NCBI GenBank assembly: GCA_013813905.1
Contig: JACCQX010000076.1
Coordinates: forward strand, 1-12,381
DNA length: 12,381 nt
Origin: Chloroflexota bacterium
GTDB taxonomy: Bacteria; Chloroflexota; Limnocylindria; Limnocylindrales; CSP1-4
Direction: 5' to 3'
Shown: piece by piece, positions 1 through 8,615 of the stretch
Layout of the letters: each line of letters starts with the position of its first letter
Numbering within the stretch: position 1 is the stretch's first letter
The notes under the pieces: generated by a model
Database searches by the model: none
Seen by the model: the letters and a program-made list of their open reading frames with translations, nothing else
Told to the model about the DNA's origin: nothing
Program-made: the position numbers and the translations under genes

Positions 1-75
1 GTTCTGGCGCTGGGCGGATGTGGCATCGCCCTGGGACTCCTGCTGGCAGGCCCGCCGAAGGTCCCGGGTGGCTGA
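1..75 (+). CDS. C-terminal tail of a membrane protein (partial)
   Basis: Frame 1 is open from the left edge to a TGA at 73-75 and encodes 24 residues. They begin VLALGGCGIALGLLLAG, which reads as a C-terminal transmembrane helix, and end in the short polar tail PPKVPGG. The other two forward frames give no hydrophobic peptide ending in a nearby stop. This is probably the last helix of an integral membrane protein encoded to the left. Too little remains to name a family. The next gene begins 51 bases after the stop, so co-transcription is possible. Confidence 0.5.
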   Translation, partial: VLALGGCGIALGLLLAGPPKVPGG

Positions 76-126
76 CGCCTTTATGCGGTATCGCCGCTTC
101 GCCGACTGGTCCATCATCTGCGTTCG

Positions 127-1365
127 ATGCTTCAACTTCGATCGACGCTCTTGAGAACCGCCCAGGCCATGTCCGCCCTCGTGGTGGGGATCGCGCTCGC
201 CGCCTGCACGTCGGCGCCGCCCCTGCCGGGCGACGCCACGACGCGGTCTCCCCAGAGGCCGTCCTACGGAGCCGAAGCCTCGCCTCCCACTGCCACCGGC
301 GCCCCCAGCCGCATCCTCACCGATGCGCCTGCGGACGGTCCGCCTACCTGGGCGGTGGTAGCCGATCGCGACCTGCTCACGTCCCAGGGCGAGATCCGTG
401 ACGTGTTGGCGGGGGGACCGGGTCTGATCGCCGTCGGTAGCGGGACGAACGGGACGGAGGGCGGGCGTGCCGCGATCTGGACGTCCCCTGATGGGGAAGA
501 CTGGGACCTCGTGACACTCGAGGGCAGGGCGGCCAGGGGCCGGCTCACGTCGGTGACCGCCGGTCCGGCCGGTTTCGTGGCCGTGGGCGGGGAATGCTGC
601 CCCGATCGAGCGGCCGTGTGGACCTCGCAGGATGGACTCGCCTGGCAGCGGGTGGGTGATCAGGGGTCCTTCGATGGTGCGGTCATGACCTCGACCACCG
701 CCTGGGCGGGCGGCCTGGTCGCGGTCGGCTGCGTCGTGGACCTCGAATGCACGGGCACCGCCGTCTGGACATCGAGCAATGGCACCGACTGGTCGCGGGT
801 CGCGCTCGGTCGGGATATCGGGGCCGCCTACCTCGGCGATATCACCGCCAGCGGCGAGGTGCTGGTGGCCGTCGGCACCACTGACCGGGATCAGCCCGGC
901 CCGCCGGCCATCTTCGTGTCGCTGGACGCCCAGACGTGGACCCGTGCCGACGTTCCTTCCGTGCCGATGGCTCTATCGAGCGTCACTGCGGGAACGGATG
1001 GGATCATCGCGGTGGGAAGATCGCTCGACGAGCTGACGGGCCTGCCGGTGTCCCTCGTGCTGACCTCGCCGGACGGTGCCGCCTGGGCGACGGTGACGAG
1101 CGACGAGTTCGCGCGCGCCGACGTGGAGGACATCCTGGTCGGGCCCGCTGGGTATGTGATGTCCGGCCGGCTCAAGCGCGGTGAAGCGGGCATCGCCGCC
1201 GCCTGGCACTCCCCGGACGGGCGGACGTGGTCGCGCGTGGTGCCGGGACCGGAGGGCGCGATGCGTGCCGTCGCCGTGGCCCCGGACGGTCGGCTGGTGG
1301 CCGTCGGCCACGTCACCGAAGATGAGCGGTCGATGCCCGGCGTCTGGATCAGTCCCGCTGAGTGA
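127..1365 (+). CDS. Lipoprotein with predicted seven-bladed beta-propeller
   Basis: A 412-residue exported lipoprotein. The N-terminus has Arg5 and Arg10, a hydrophobic stretch (about 15-24) and a lipobox LAAC with Cys27, so it should be lipidated outside the membrane. The alternative ATG at 169 would remove both arginines, so the start at 127 is preferred, although neither has a clear ribosome binding site. A Ser/Pro/Thr-rich linker (about 28-75) leads to seven repeats of the pattern '(A/G)G..LVAVG - 10 to 15 residues - (A/V)WTSPDG..W..V'. The last repeat stops at VWISPAE without its outer 'W..V' strand. A matching strand, TWAVVADRDL, sits at the start of the domain, which suggests velcro-type ring closure. 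Similar repeats occur in BNR/sialidase-like and Kelch-like propellers. No catalytic residues are recognisable; a binding or scaffold role is only a guess. Confidence 0.85.
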   Translation: MLQLRSTLLRTAQAMSALVVGIALAACTSAPPLPGDATTRSPQRPSYGAEASPPTATGAPSRILTDAPADGPPTWAVVADRDLLTSQGEIRDVLAGGPGLIAVGSGTNGTEGGRAAIWTSPDGEDWDLVTLEGRAARGRLTSVTAGPAGFVAVGGECCPDRAAVWTSQDGLAWQRVGDQGSFDGAVMTSTTAWAGGLVAVGCVVDLECTGTAVWTSSNGTDWSRVALGRDIGAAYLGDITASGEVLVAVGTTDRDQPGPPAIFVSLDAQTWTRADVPSVPMALSSVTAGTDGIIAVGRSLDELTGLPVSLVLTSPDGAAWATVTSDEFARADVEDILVGPAGYVMSGRLKRGEAGIAAAWHSPDGRTWSRVVPGPEGAMRAVAVAPDGRLVAVGHVTEDERSMPGVWISPAE

Positions 1366-1414
1366 CCGACGGAGCTTTGCAGGCCGCCGCCTGCGGTGAG
1401 CGTCGGGTCCGGGG

Positions 1415-1427
1415 TATCGTCTAGGCT
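1415..1427 (+). promoter_or_regulatory. Possible promoter -10 boxes upstream of the aldehyde dehydrogenase
   Basis: The 118-base gap between the propeller gene and the dehydrogenase contains two TANNNT hexamers, TATCGT (1415-1420) and TAGGCT (1422-1427). TATCGT is also the -10 proposed before the gene at 5641. No convincing -35 lies at 16-19 bases. If used, the leader would be about 50 bases. Weak support. Confidence 0.3.
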
Positions 1428-1483
1428 CCGCACGCACTGACCGACGAGTAGCCTCTGCACGACTTACCGACGAGGCCCCACCC

Positions 1484-3085
<1,602 letters not shown>

Positions 3086-3156
3086 CGCTCGCGCCCGGCC
3101 GGATCCGCCGAACGTAGCGTCGATGGAGATCTGATCATCATGCGCTTCGAGTGCTG

Positions 3157-3714
3157 CTAGGGTCGTGCCTCGAAGACGATCTCGATGTCGACCGGCTCCG
3201 TCCCCTCGATCGTCGTCGGCATACCGAAGCCGATAGGACCCGTGAGGGCGTCCAGCCAGAGCAGCCCTTGGCAGCTGGCCGTCCCTGACGCGCTCGACTC
3301 GTCGAGCTCCTCGAAGTCGACATCGCAGCGTCCCTCCCAGTCGCTCGTCTGCCAATGCGCATCGGCGGTGAGGCGGTCGACCTGGAGCGACCCCCACGAG
3401 CCGAAGGTGACGCCTGGCTCGTCCCAGTAACCAGACAGGGCGAGGGCCCAGCCCTGCGTCCGCCACTGGAGCTGTGTCCCGATCTGCGTCATCGCGTTGC
3501 TGCCAGGGACGAGCTCCAGGGTCACCCGCTCTTCCATGCCGCCGGACAGTGTCATCGTCGCGCTTCCGGATGTGTACCGCCCGATCTCCTCCGGCATCCC
3601 CTCGTCGACCGGCGGCCAGCCACCGGGAAACAACAGGCCGCACCCGGAGAGCCCCGTGGCGGCGATCACCAGCAACAGGACCGGGCGGATCGAACGAAGA
3701 GCCGTGCGGAACAT
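3157..3714 (-). CDS. Small lipoprotein of unknown function
   Basis: A 185-residue product starting at the ATG complementary to 3712-3714. That start gives a textbook lipoprotein signal: Arg3, Arg7 and Arg10, a hydrophobic core PVLLLVIAA, and lipobox LSGC with Cys25. An AGAGG Shine-Dalgarno lies about 5 bases upstream (TGAGAGGCTCG before ATG). Longer versions of this frame would run into the divergent transporter region and lose the signal peptide, so they are rejected. The mature part is mostly polar, with several Trp residues and two further cysteines (in GRCDVDFEE and TASCQG) close enough to form a disulfide outside the membrane. I do not recognise a family. It is convergent with the dehydrogenase (71 bases between stops) and divergent from the MFS transporter. 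Confidence 0.8.
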   Translation of the reverse strand: MFRTALRSIRPVLLLVIAATGLSGCGLLFPGGWPPVDEGMPEEIGRYTSGSATMTLSGGMEERVTLELVPGSNAMTQIGTQLQWRTQGWALALSGYWDEPGVTFGSWGSLQVDRLTADAHWQTSDWEGRCDVDFEELDESSASGTASCQGLLWLDALTGPIGFGMPTTIEGTEPVDIEIVFEARP

Positions 3715-3763
3715 CGAGCCTCTCAGGACGGCACGGCCGGTGAGGGAGCCGCGCGATGCTGCG

Positions 3764-3792
3764 AGCGTAGCGGCCGGCGAACGCGTCGTCGA
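3764..3792 (-). promoter_or_regulatory. Promoter for the small lipoprotein gene
   Basis: On the minus strand, TCGACG (3792-3787; four of six matches to TTGACA) is followed after 17 bases by TACGCT (3769-3764). The predicted transcript starts near 3757 and has a leader of about 43 bases containing the AGAGG ribosome binding site. Ideal spacing supports it; it is a sigma70-type prediction only. Confidence 0.5.
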
Positions 3793-3916
3793 TAGGCTGG
3801 AGGTGCGGCCCGACGGCAGTCCCGAATGCGAGTTCGGGCTCGATCCGCTGGGGAACCGGCATCTTTTACGACGACCCGTGGAACCTTCCGGCGACGTCCC
3901 TGGGTGGCGCCGCGGC

Positions 3917-5113
3917 GTGTACACGGCGTGCCCGGGCCACACTACGCCGGTGCTCTCGCTGGTCGTGGCGTTCGCCGTGTTCGGTGGCTTGTTCGGTGTC
4001 TGGCAGGTGCTGCTGCCGGATCTGAAGCTGTCACTCGACCTGAGCGACGGCCAGCTCGGGGCGATGCTGACGACCGGCTTCCTGGCCACGTTCCCCGCCA
4101 TGTGGCTGGCTTCACGTAAGGTGGAAGCCGTCGGAACCCATAAGGTCATCATGGCGACGGGCGCCGTCCTCAGCCTCTCTTTCGTCGCCTTCTGGATGCT
4201 GCCGGCGGTGGGCCTGCTGACCATCCTGCTGCTCGTCTTCTTCGGTGCCAGCGGCGCTTACGACATCGCCATCAACCGTGCGGCCATCGACCTGGAGCGG
4301 CACCTTCGTCGCCAGATCCTTACCCGACTCCACGCGGCGTTCAGCCTGGGTGCTGCGGCCGGTGCCGTGGTCGCGGGCTCCATCCGGGCGACGGCCCCCG
4401 ACCCGTTCCCGGCGGCCTACCTGGTCGTGCCGCCCGCGGTCCTGCTGGCCATGGCCCTCATCGGGCGCCGCGGCGTGGTGGCTTCGCCGGCCCGATCCCT
4501 TCACGACACCGGCGCTGCCCCAGCCCACCTGCGCGCCACACCACTCGTGCTGCTGCTATCAGCGGTGACCCTGGCGGCGACACTCTCGGAGGGCGCGCTC
4601 GAGACCTGGTCGGCCATCTACCTGCGGCTGGCGCTCGCCATGCCGGTCGCGGTGGGGGTCCTGGGCGTCGTCGCCTTCCATGCCGCGATGGGCGTCGGAC
4701 GTCTCGGCAGCGGGAGGGTCATCGAGCGTTTCGGTCGCCGGGCGACGCTCGCGGCGGCGGGGCTCCTGGTCGCGGTGGCCATGCCCCTGACGCTGGCCAT
4801 GTCGGAGCCCGTACCGACCGTCGTGGGGCTGCTCTTCGTGGCCATCGGCCTTTCGGTGATGTTCCCCATCGGGATCTCGCTGGCCGGCGATCGTGACCGC
4901 GGCGGCTCGGGCGCGGTCGCCTCCGCGGTCATCGGCGTGGCCTATGCGGGATTCCTCATCGGCCCGGCACTCATCGGCGGCATCGCCGAACTGGCGTCCC
5001 TCCGAGTGGCCCTCCTCACGGTCGCCGTCGCTGGTCTGGTGGCCATCACGGTGGCGGTCATCGGCCTCGGTCCTCGGGGTCGGGCTCGACCGGCGGGGCA
5101 AGGCACGGGGTAG
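3917..5113 (+). CDS. MFS transporter, YbjJ-like
   Basis: An integral membrane carrier with about 12 predicted hydrophobic segments and no long soluble domain. The stretch AYDIAINRAAIDLERHLRR...LHAAFSLGAAAGAVVAG matches the signature region of the YbjJ-like branch of the major facilitator superfamily ('DVAMN..G..VE......HA.FSLGG..GA'). A second-half GRLGSGRVIERFGRR loop matches the usual MFS cytoplasmic loop motif. The substrate cannot be read from sequence. The frame is open from 3497, but the first part overlaps the opposite-strand lipoprotein gene and is not membrane-like. GTG at 3917 gives 398 residues with the first helix near residue 12. GTG at 3803, 3878 or 3950 are alternatives, and none has a good ribosome binding site. 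The stop codon (5111-5113) overlaps the promoter of the next gene. Confidence 0.85.
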   Translation: MYTACPGHTTPVLSLVVAFAVFGGLFGVWQVLLPDLKLSLDLSDGQLGAMLTTGFLATFPAMWLASRKVEAVGTHKVIMATGAVLSLSFVAFWMLPAVGLLTILLLVFFGASGAYDIAINRAAIDLERHLRRQILTRLHAAFSLGAAAGAVVAGSIRATAPDPFPAAYLVVPPAVLLAMALIGRRGVVASPARSLHDTGAAPAHLRATPLVLLLSAVTLAATLSEGALETWSAIYLRLALAMPVAVGVLGVVAFHAAMGVGRLGSGRVIERFGRRATLAAAGLLVAVAMPLTLAMSEPVPTVVGLLFVAIGLSVMFPIGISLAGDRDRGGSGAVASAVIGVAYAGFLIGPALIGGIAELASLRVALLTVAVAGLVAITVAVIGLGPRGRARPAGQGTG

Positions 5114-5116
5114 CAT
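5111..5116 (+). promoter_or_regulatory. -10 box for a leaderless DUF1622 transcript
   Basis: TAGCAT lies exactly 6 bases before the ATG at 5123, so transcription would begin at or next to the start codon. No Shine-Dalgarno is present. A TCGACC (5086-5091) sits 19 bases upstream as a poor -35. The first three bases of the box are the stop codon of the MFS gene. Similar boxes precede the genes starting at 7691, 9073 and 9133. Confidence 0.5.
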
Positions 5117-5122
5117 CGGCGC

Positions 5123-5497
5123 ATGGATGTGCGTCAAGCCGTCGACGTTCTGGGCCTGCTCATCGACTTGGTCGGGGTCGCCGTCATGGTCGCGGGCATC
5201 GCGCTGGCCACCGGACTGGCCCTGCGCATGGTCTTCGCCGACGACCGGGAAGGAGCCTACCTTCGGTTTCGCCGTGGCGTCGGCCGCTCCATACTCGTGG
5301 GCATCGAGATCCTGGTGGCTGGCGACATCATCCGGACCGTGGCCATCGAGCCGACCTTCGACAGCATCATCGTGCTCGGCGGGATCGTCCTCATCCGGAC
5401 GTTCCTGAGCTTCTCACTGGAGGTCGAGCTGACGGGGTCCTGGCCGTGGCGGGGATCCGGCCGGTCCCCGGCGAGTGTGCACAGCAAAGAGGACTGA
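5123..5497 (+). CDS. DUF1622 family membrane protein
   Basis: A 124-residue membrane protein. It has three hydrophobic segments: about residues 8-32 (LGLLIDLVGVAVMVAGIALATGLAL), about 55-70, and about 79-98. The family-typical core is clear: RFRRGVGRSILVGIEILVAGDIIRTVAIEP followed by VLGGIVLIRTFLSFSLEVEL.G.WPW. DUF1622 proteins are small inner-membrane proteins of unknown function; length and motif order are normal here. The C-terminal 18 residues (RGSGRSPASVHSKED) are polar and not part of the conserved core. The gene begins 9 bases after the MFS stop but seems to have its own leaderless promoter, so operon membership is uncertain. Confidence 0.9.
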   Translation: MDVRQAVDVLGLLIDLVGVAVMVAGIALATGLALRMVFADDREGAYLRFRRGVGRSILVGIEILVAGDIIRTVAIEPTFDSIIVLGGIVLIRTFLSFSLEVELTGSWPWRGSGRSPASVHSKED

Positions 5498-5537
5498 CAC
5501 GGTCCAGAGTGGCGAGGGAGAACGAGACAAAGGTCCC

Positions 5538-5566
5538 GCGACAAGGGATCGCGCGATCCGTATCGT
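5538..5566 (+). promoter_or_regulatory. Promoter upstream of the DUF6159-like gene
   Basis: GCGACA (5538-5543; four of six matches to TTGACA) and TATCGT (5561-5566) are separated by exactly 17 bases in the 143-base gap after the DUF1622 stop. Predicted transcript start is near 5573, giving a leader of about 68 bases that ends in a strong Shine-Dalgarno. Confidence 0.5.
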
Positions 5567-5626
5567 CAGTCTCGGTCAGGTCACTAACGCGCCCGTCACG
5601 GCGCGAGGAGGCGCTCGACAGGGCGC

Positions 5627-5634
5627 AAGGAGGG
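5627..5634 (+). promoter_or_regulatory. Strong ribosome binding site fixing the GTG start at 5641
   Basis: AAGGAGGG lies 6 bases before GTG at 5641. This near-perfect anti-16S match decides the start: the frame is open from an ATG at 5446, but that would overlap the DUF1622 gene and add 65 non-conserved polar residues before the protein proper. Confidence 0.85.
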
Positions 5635-5640
5635 ATCTCG

Positions 5641-6483
5641 GTGTTCGAACGGTTCAGTCGCAGCGTGGAGCTTGCCAAGGCAAGCTGGAACGTCCTTCGG
5701 TCGGACAAGGAGCTACTGATCTTCCCGCTGGTCTCCTTCCTGCTCACCGTGCTGGTGACGATCTCCTTTGCCGTGCCGCTGTGGGCCACCGGGGCGCTGG
5801 AGCGAGCGGCTGACGGCGGCTTCGACGCCGTAACGCTGGTGCTCGGCTTCCTCTATTACTTCGTGACCTACACGGTCATCATCTTCTGCAACGCGGCGTT
5901 GGTTGGAGGAGCCCTGATCCGGTTGGAGGGCGGGGACCCGACGGCCCGTGATGGCTTCCGCATCGCCTTCTCGCGGCTGCCCGCCATCCTCGGGTACGCC
6001 GCCATCTCCGCCACCGTGGGCGTGATCCTGCGTGCCATCGCGGAGCGCGGCGGCATCGTGGGAGCCATCGGCGCGGCCATCGTGGGCGTGGCCTGGAACC
6101 TCGCCACCTTCCTGGCCATTCCGGTGCTGGTGGTGGAGAACGTGGGGCCCATCGAGGCGGTCAAGCGCAGCGGCGGTCTGCTGAAGCGGACCTGGGGCGA
6201 GCAGGTCGTGGGCAACGTGGGCATCAGCCTGGTCTTCGGCCTGCTGGCGCTCGCCGTGATCCTGGCGGGTGGGGCGCTTATCGCGGTCATGGCCAGCATC
6301 GCCGTCCCGCTGGCGATCGCCGCCATCGTCCTGGTGGTCATCCTTGTGGCGGCCATCGCGCTGGTCGGTGCCGCCGTGAGCGGCATCTTCACGGCCAGCC
6401 TCTACCGCTACGTCACGAAGGGCGACGGCGGCTCGATGTTCCCCACGGCGACGCTCCAGCAGGCCTTCCGCCCCAAGGGCTGA
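5641..6483 (+). CDS. DUF6159-like multi-pass membrane protein
   Basis: A 280-residue protein starting at GTG. A short amphipathic N-terminus (FERFSRSVELAKASWNVLRSDKELLIFPLVS) leads into about six transmembrane segments: about residues 33-55, 62-85, 113-127, 132-160, 192-214 and 218-245. The N-terminal 'S..LAK.SW.VLR.DKEL..FP..S' pattern and the later AVKRS..LLKRTWGEQV loop are typical of the uncharacterised family I recognise as DUF6159; the family name is from memory. No catalytic motif is visible. A structural, stress or envelope role is possible but unproven. It probably forms its own transcription unit, ended by the hairpin at 6534-6560. Confidence 0.8.
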   Translation: MFERFSRSVELAKASWNVLRSDKELLIFPLVSFLLTVLVTISFAVPLWATGALERAADGGFDAVTLVLGFLYYFVTYTVIIFCNAALVGGALIRLEGGDPTARDGFRIAFSRLPAILGYAAISATVGVILRAIAERGGIVGAIGAAIVGVAWNLATFLAIPVLVVENVGPIEAVKRSGGLLKRTWGEQVVGNVGISLVFGLLALAVILAGGALIAVMASIAVPLAIAAIVLVVILVAAIALVGAAVSGIFTASLYRYVTKGDGGSMFPTATLQQAFRPKG

Positions 6484-6496
6484 CGCCGCAGTCTGG

Positions 6497-6532
6497 CCGA
6501 CGCACTCAGCCGGACCGACGCACTCAGCCGGA
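6497..6532. repeat. Tandem duplication of an 18-bp unit
   Basis: Two exact head-to-tail copies of CCGACGCACTCAGCCGGA (6497-6514 and 6515-6532), followed by three more bases of a third copy, lie in the 71-base gap between two converging genes. The copies are identical, so the duplication is recent or maintained. The repeat directly abuts the hairpin at 6534-6560. Confidence 0.9.
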
Positions 6533-6533
6533 C

Positions 6534-6560
6534 CGCTGGCGCCTTCGACTGGCGTCAGCG
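6534..6560. terminator. Bidirectional terminator-like hairpin
   Basis: CGCTGGCGCC (6534-6543) and GGCGTCAGCG (6551-6560) form a 10-bp stem with one non-Watson-Crick position (G-U in the plus transcript) and a 7-base loop. It lies between the converging genes at 5641-6483 (+) and 6555-7691 (-) and overlaps the stop codon of the minus gene. No T-run follows on either side, so intrinsic termination is uncertain; transcript 3'-end protection is an alternative. Confidence 0.5.
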
Positions 6561-7691
6561 CGTCCGCGCGACCACCTCCTCGACCATGCGCACGACCCGC
6601 TCCCCCAGGCCGGGGACCTCCAGGATGTCGAAGTGCGTGGTCCCTTCATCCGTCAGGCGAAGCCGCACGTCGTAGCCGGCTTCGCGCAGGGCGCGGTGCA
6701 GTCCCGTAGCGTGGAGATCGCCCAGTATCGGGTCTCGTCGCTCGAAGATGATGCCCACCACCAGGTCGGGATTGCCGCCGATGTGGTTGAGGATCTCGCC
6801 GCGCCGCCAGGCATCCGGCTTCTCGGCCGGTGAGCCGCCGAAATAGATCCAGTCGAGCAGCAGGTCGTCGTGGATGATGCTCACGCCGGCCACGTGCACG
6901 AAGCCGTCAGGCAGGGCTGCCTCGCGATCCACCGCGCCGCCCTCGTCCGCGAGGCAGTTCCCCGCCGGACCGGCGAACCGGTCACCCGACAGGGACACGA
7001 GGCTGCCCACGTACCCGCCCATCGAGTGGCCCACGAGCACGAGATGATCGCCGTCGCCGCCGTACCCTCCGGCCGTGGCGCGCGCGAAGCGCACCGCGCA
7101 AGCGACATCGATGATCGATTCAGGGAAGCCCTTGCTGATCGGCCGCACGCCGCGATAGTCGGCGTTGTAGACCACGGCGCCGCGACGCGCCAGCTCCCGG
7201 GCGACCGGCACCATGTCGGCCGGCGTGCGCGGCCGGCCGTGGATCGTCACGATGACGGGCCAGGGACCGGCGTTCTCGGGGTAGTAGATGTCGACCAGGT
7301 TGACGCACCCATTCGCGAACTCGAAGCAGCGCAGGCGAGGCGTCATGGCCACGTCTCGCTCGACGCGTACCCGCCCGGGTTCCTGGGGCGGAGAGGCGCT
7401 GGGGCTGGTGGTGGGGACGGGTGTGGGCGTCGGAGGCAGAGAGGGGGTGGGTGATGGGGTGGGCCCGGCCGCTGTCGATGTGGGCAGGGGCGCTGTCGAC
7501 GTGGGCGCCGGTGGGTTCGTGGTAGTCGAGGCCAAGGGGGGTGGCGGTGAGGTCCCCGGCATGACCGACGATGCCGATGCCGTGGCGGACGCTGCCGGCG
7601 TCGCGCCTGGCACCGCGGCTGAGGGCGAGGGGACAGGTGCCGCACAAGCAGCGACCAACATGGCGCCGACGAGCACGAGCGCGAGTCTCAC
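6555..7691 (-). CDS. Lipoprotein alpha/beta hydrolase (esterase-like)
   Basis: A 378-residue product starting at GTG (7691). The signal VRLALVLVGAMLVAAC has a lipobox with Cys16. Residues about 19-105 are a Pro/Ser/Thr-rich linker that would hold the enzyme away from the membrane. The catalytic part follows: VDIYYPENAGPWPVIVTIHGRPRTP (strand and HG oxyanion region), NADYRG, then the nucleophile elbow GHSMGG with Ser223. His353 in TTHFDILE is the probable catalytic base and the Asp in FERRDPI a candidate acid. The layout is esterase/lipase-like (BD-FAE or carboxylesterase type), but the substrate is unknown. The frame is open to 8183; the part above 7691 lies opposite the glycosylase gene and has no signal peptide, so it is excluded. 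The start lacks a Shine-Dalgarno but has TACCAT 7 bases upstream, as for a leaderless mRNA. Confidence 0.88.
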   Translation of the reverse strand: MRLALVLVGAMLVAACAAPVPSPSAAVPGATPAASATASASSVMPGTSPPPPLASTTTNPPAPTSTAPLPTSTAAGPTPSPTPSLPPTPTPVPTTSPSASPPQEPGRVRVERDVAMTPRLRCFEFANGCVNLVDIYYPENAGPWPVIVTIHGRPRTPADMVPVARELARRGAVVYNADYRGVRPISKGFPESIIDVACAVRFARATAGGYGGDGDHLVLVGHSMGGYVGSLVSLSGDRFAGPAGNCLADEGGAVDREAALPDGFVHVAGVSIIHDDLLLDWIYFGGSPAEKPDAWRRGEILNHIGGNPDLVVGIIFERRDPILGDLHATGLHRALREAGYDVRLRLTDEGTTHFDILEVPGLGERVVRMVEEVVARTR

Positions 7692-7698
7692 CGGCGGG

Positions 7699-7704
7699 AT
7701 GGTA
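7699..7704 (-). promoter_or_regulatory. -10 box for a leaderless hydrolase transcript
   Basis: On the minus strand TACCAT (7704-7699) lies 7 bases before the GTG at 7691, with no ribosome binding site between. No recognisable -35 is present. It sits inside the 27-base gap to the divergent glycosylase gene. Confidence 0.4.
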
Positions 7705-7718
7705 GCGGAGGCCCCCGC

Positions 7719-8615
7719 ATGAGCCCCGCCACATCGACCATGGTGGTCGAGCTGTCGCCTCCGCTGGATATCCCGGCGACGCTGGCGCCGCTGGGTAGAT
7801 GGGGCGACGACGGCCTCGACCGATGGGATGGCGATCGATCGCTGCGGACCATCCGGATCGGGCCCCGAGCTGCGCCGTATCTCGCTCGTTCGATAGGCAC
7901 CATCGAGTGTCCGGCACTGGAGGTCGCCACTGCGCCCGGCGACCTCGGCCTCGTCGCCGAAGCGGTGGCCAGCATGTTCGTCAGCGGCGGTGACGCTTTC
8001 GCCGCCCTGGTCGACAGCGATCTGCGTATCGCGAGCCTTGATGCCGTCTATCGGGGGGTGCGACCGATGCTGCACCGCGACCCGTTGACCGCCTTGGTCC
8101 GTTCCATCAGCGCGCAGCAGGTGAACCTCCGCTGGGCGGCAGAGATCCGGCGCCGCCTGGCCATCGCCTATGGCACGCTCCACACGATCGACGGCCAGGA
8201 GGTCCGCTCGCTGGAGGCCGGTCCCCTCGCCCAGGCGTCCGTGGCGGATCTGCGGACGCTTCAGCTGACGACCGCCAAGGCGCGCAGCATCATCGCCGTG
8301 GCCCAGGCCGTGCGTGACGGTGACCTCGAGCTGTCCGAGCTCGAGGCACTCGATGATGAGGCGCTAGTGCTCAGCCTCATCTCGCTGCCCGGCATCGGGC
8401 CGTGGACCGCCGACTGGTTCCTGGCGAGGACCCTGGGGCGGCCGCGCGTGGTGGCCGGCGATCTGGGGGTGCGCAAGGCCGTCGGCCGGGTCTATCTCGG
8501 TGGGCGACTGCCCTCGCAGGCGGAGGTCCGGGACGTCACCGCGCACTGGGGGGCTGCTGCCGGAGTGGCGCAGCAGCTGGTGCTCCACGATCTCGCGCTG
8601 GGATCTCCCGTCTAG
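7719..8615 (+). CDS. AlkA-type DNA-3-methyladenine glycosylase (HhH-GPD)
   Basis: Family role: removes alkylated purines such as 3-methyladenine from DNA in base excision repair. The 298-residue protein has an AlkA-like N-terminal domain (about 1-110) and a helix-hairpin-helix glycosylase domain. Visible signatures are PLTALVRSISAQQVN (about 125-140), the hairpin LPGIGPWTA (residues 223-231) and catalytic Asp248 in VVAGDLGVRKAV. No Cys cluster of the Nth/MutY type follows, which fits AlkA rather than an endonuclease III. A GGAGG Shine-Dalgarno (7707-7711) lies 7 bases before the ATG. It is divergent from the hydrolase lipoprotein and converges on rpiB, sharing the stop region. No adaptive-response (Ada) gene is nearby. 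Confidence 0.92.
   Translation: MSPATSTMVVELSPPLDIPATLAPLGRWGDDGLDRWDGDRSLRTIRIGPRAAPYLARSIGTIECPALEVATAPGDLGLVAEAVASMFVSGGDAFAALVDSDLRIASLDAVYRGVRPMLHRDPLTALVRSISAQQVNLRWAAEIRRRLAIAYGTLHTIDGQEVRSLEAGPLAQASVADLRTLQLTTAKARSIIAVAQAVRDGDLELSELEALDDEALVLSLISLPGIGPWTADWFLARTLGRPRVVAGDLGVRKAVGRVYLGGRLPSQAEVRDVTAHWGAAAGVAQQLVLHDLALGSPV

Noticed and set aside
3086..3156. Terminator between the converging mmsA and lipoprotein genes (GACGCT with AGCGTC, and CGGATCCG)
   Set aside because: The pairing is 6 bp across a 28-base loop, and the 8-bp palindrome cannot be extended; no T-run. Not enough to call.
3497..3916. N-terminal extension of the MFS transporter back to the ATG at 3497
   Set aside because: It would overlap more than 200 bases of a convincing lipoprotein gene and give 140 polar residues with no family similarity.
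7375..7640. Low-complexity tract in the hydrolase gene as a separate repeat element
   Set aside because: It encodes the Pro/Ser/Thr-rich linker of the lipoprotein; its bias follows from coding for those residues and it has no regular period.
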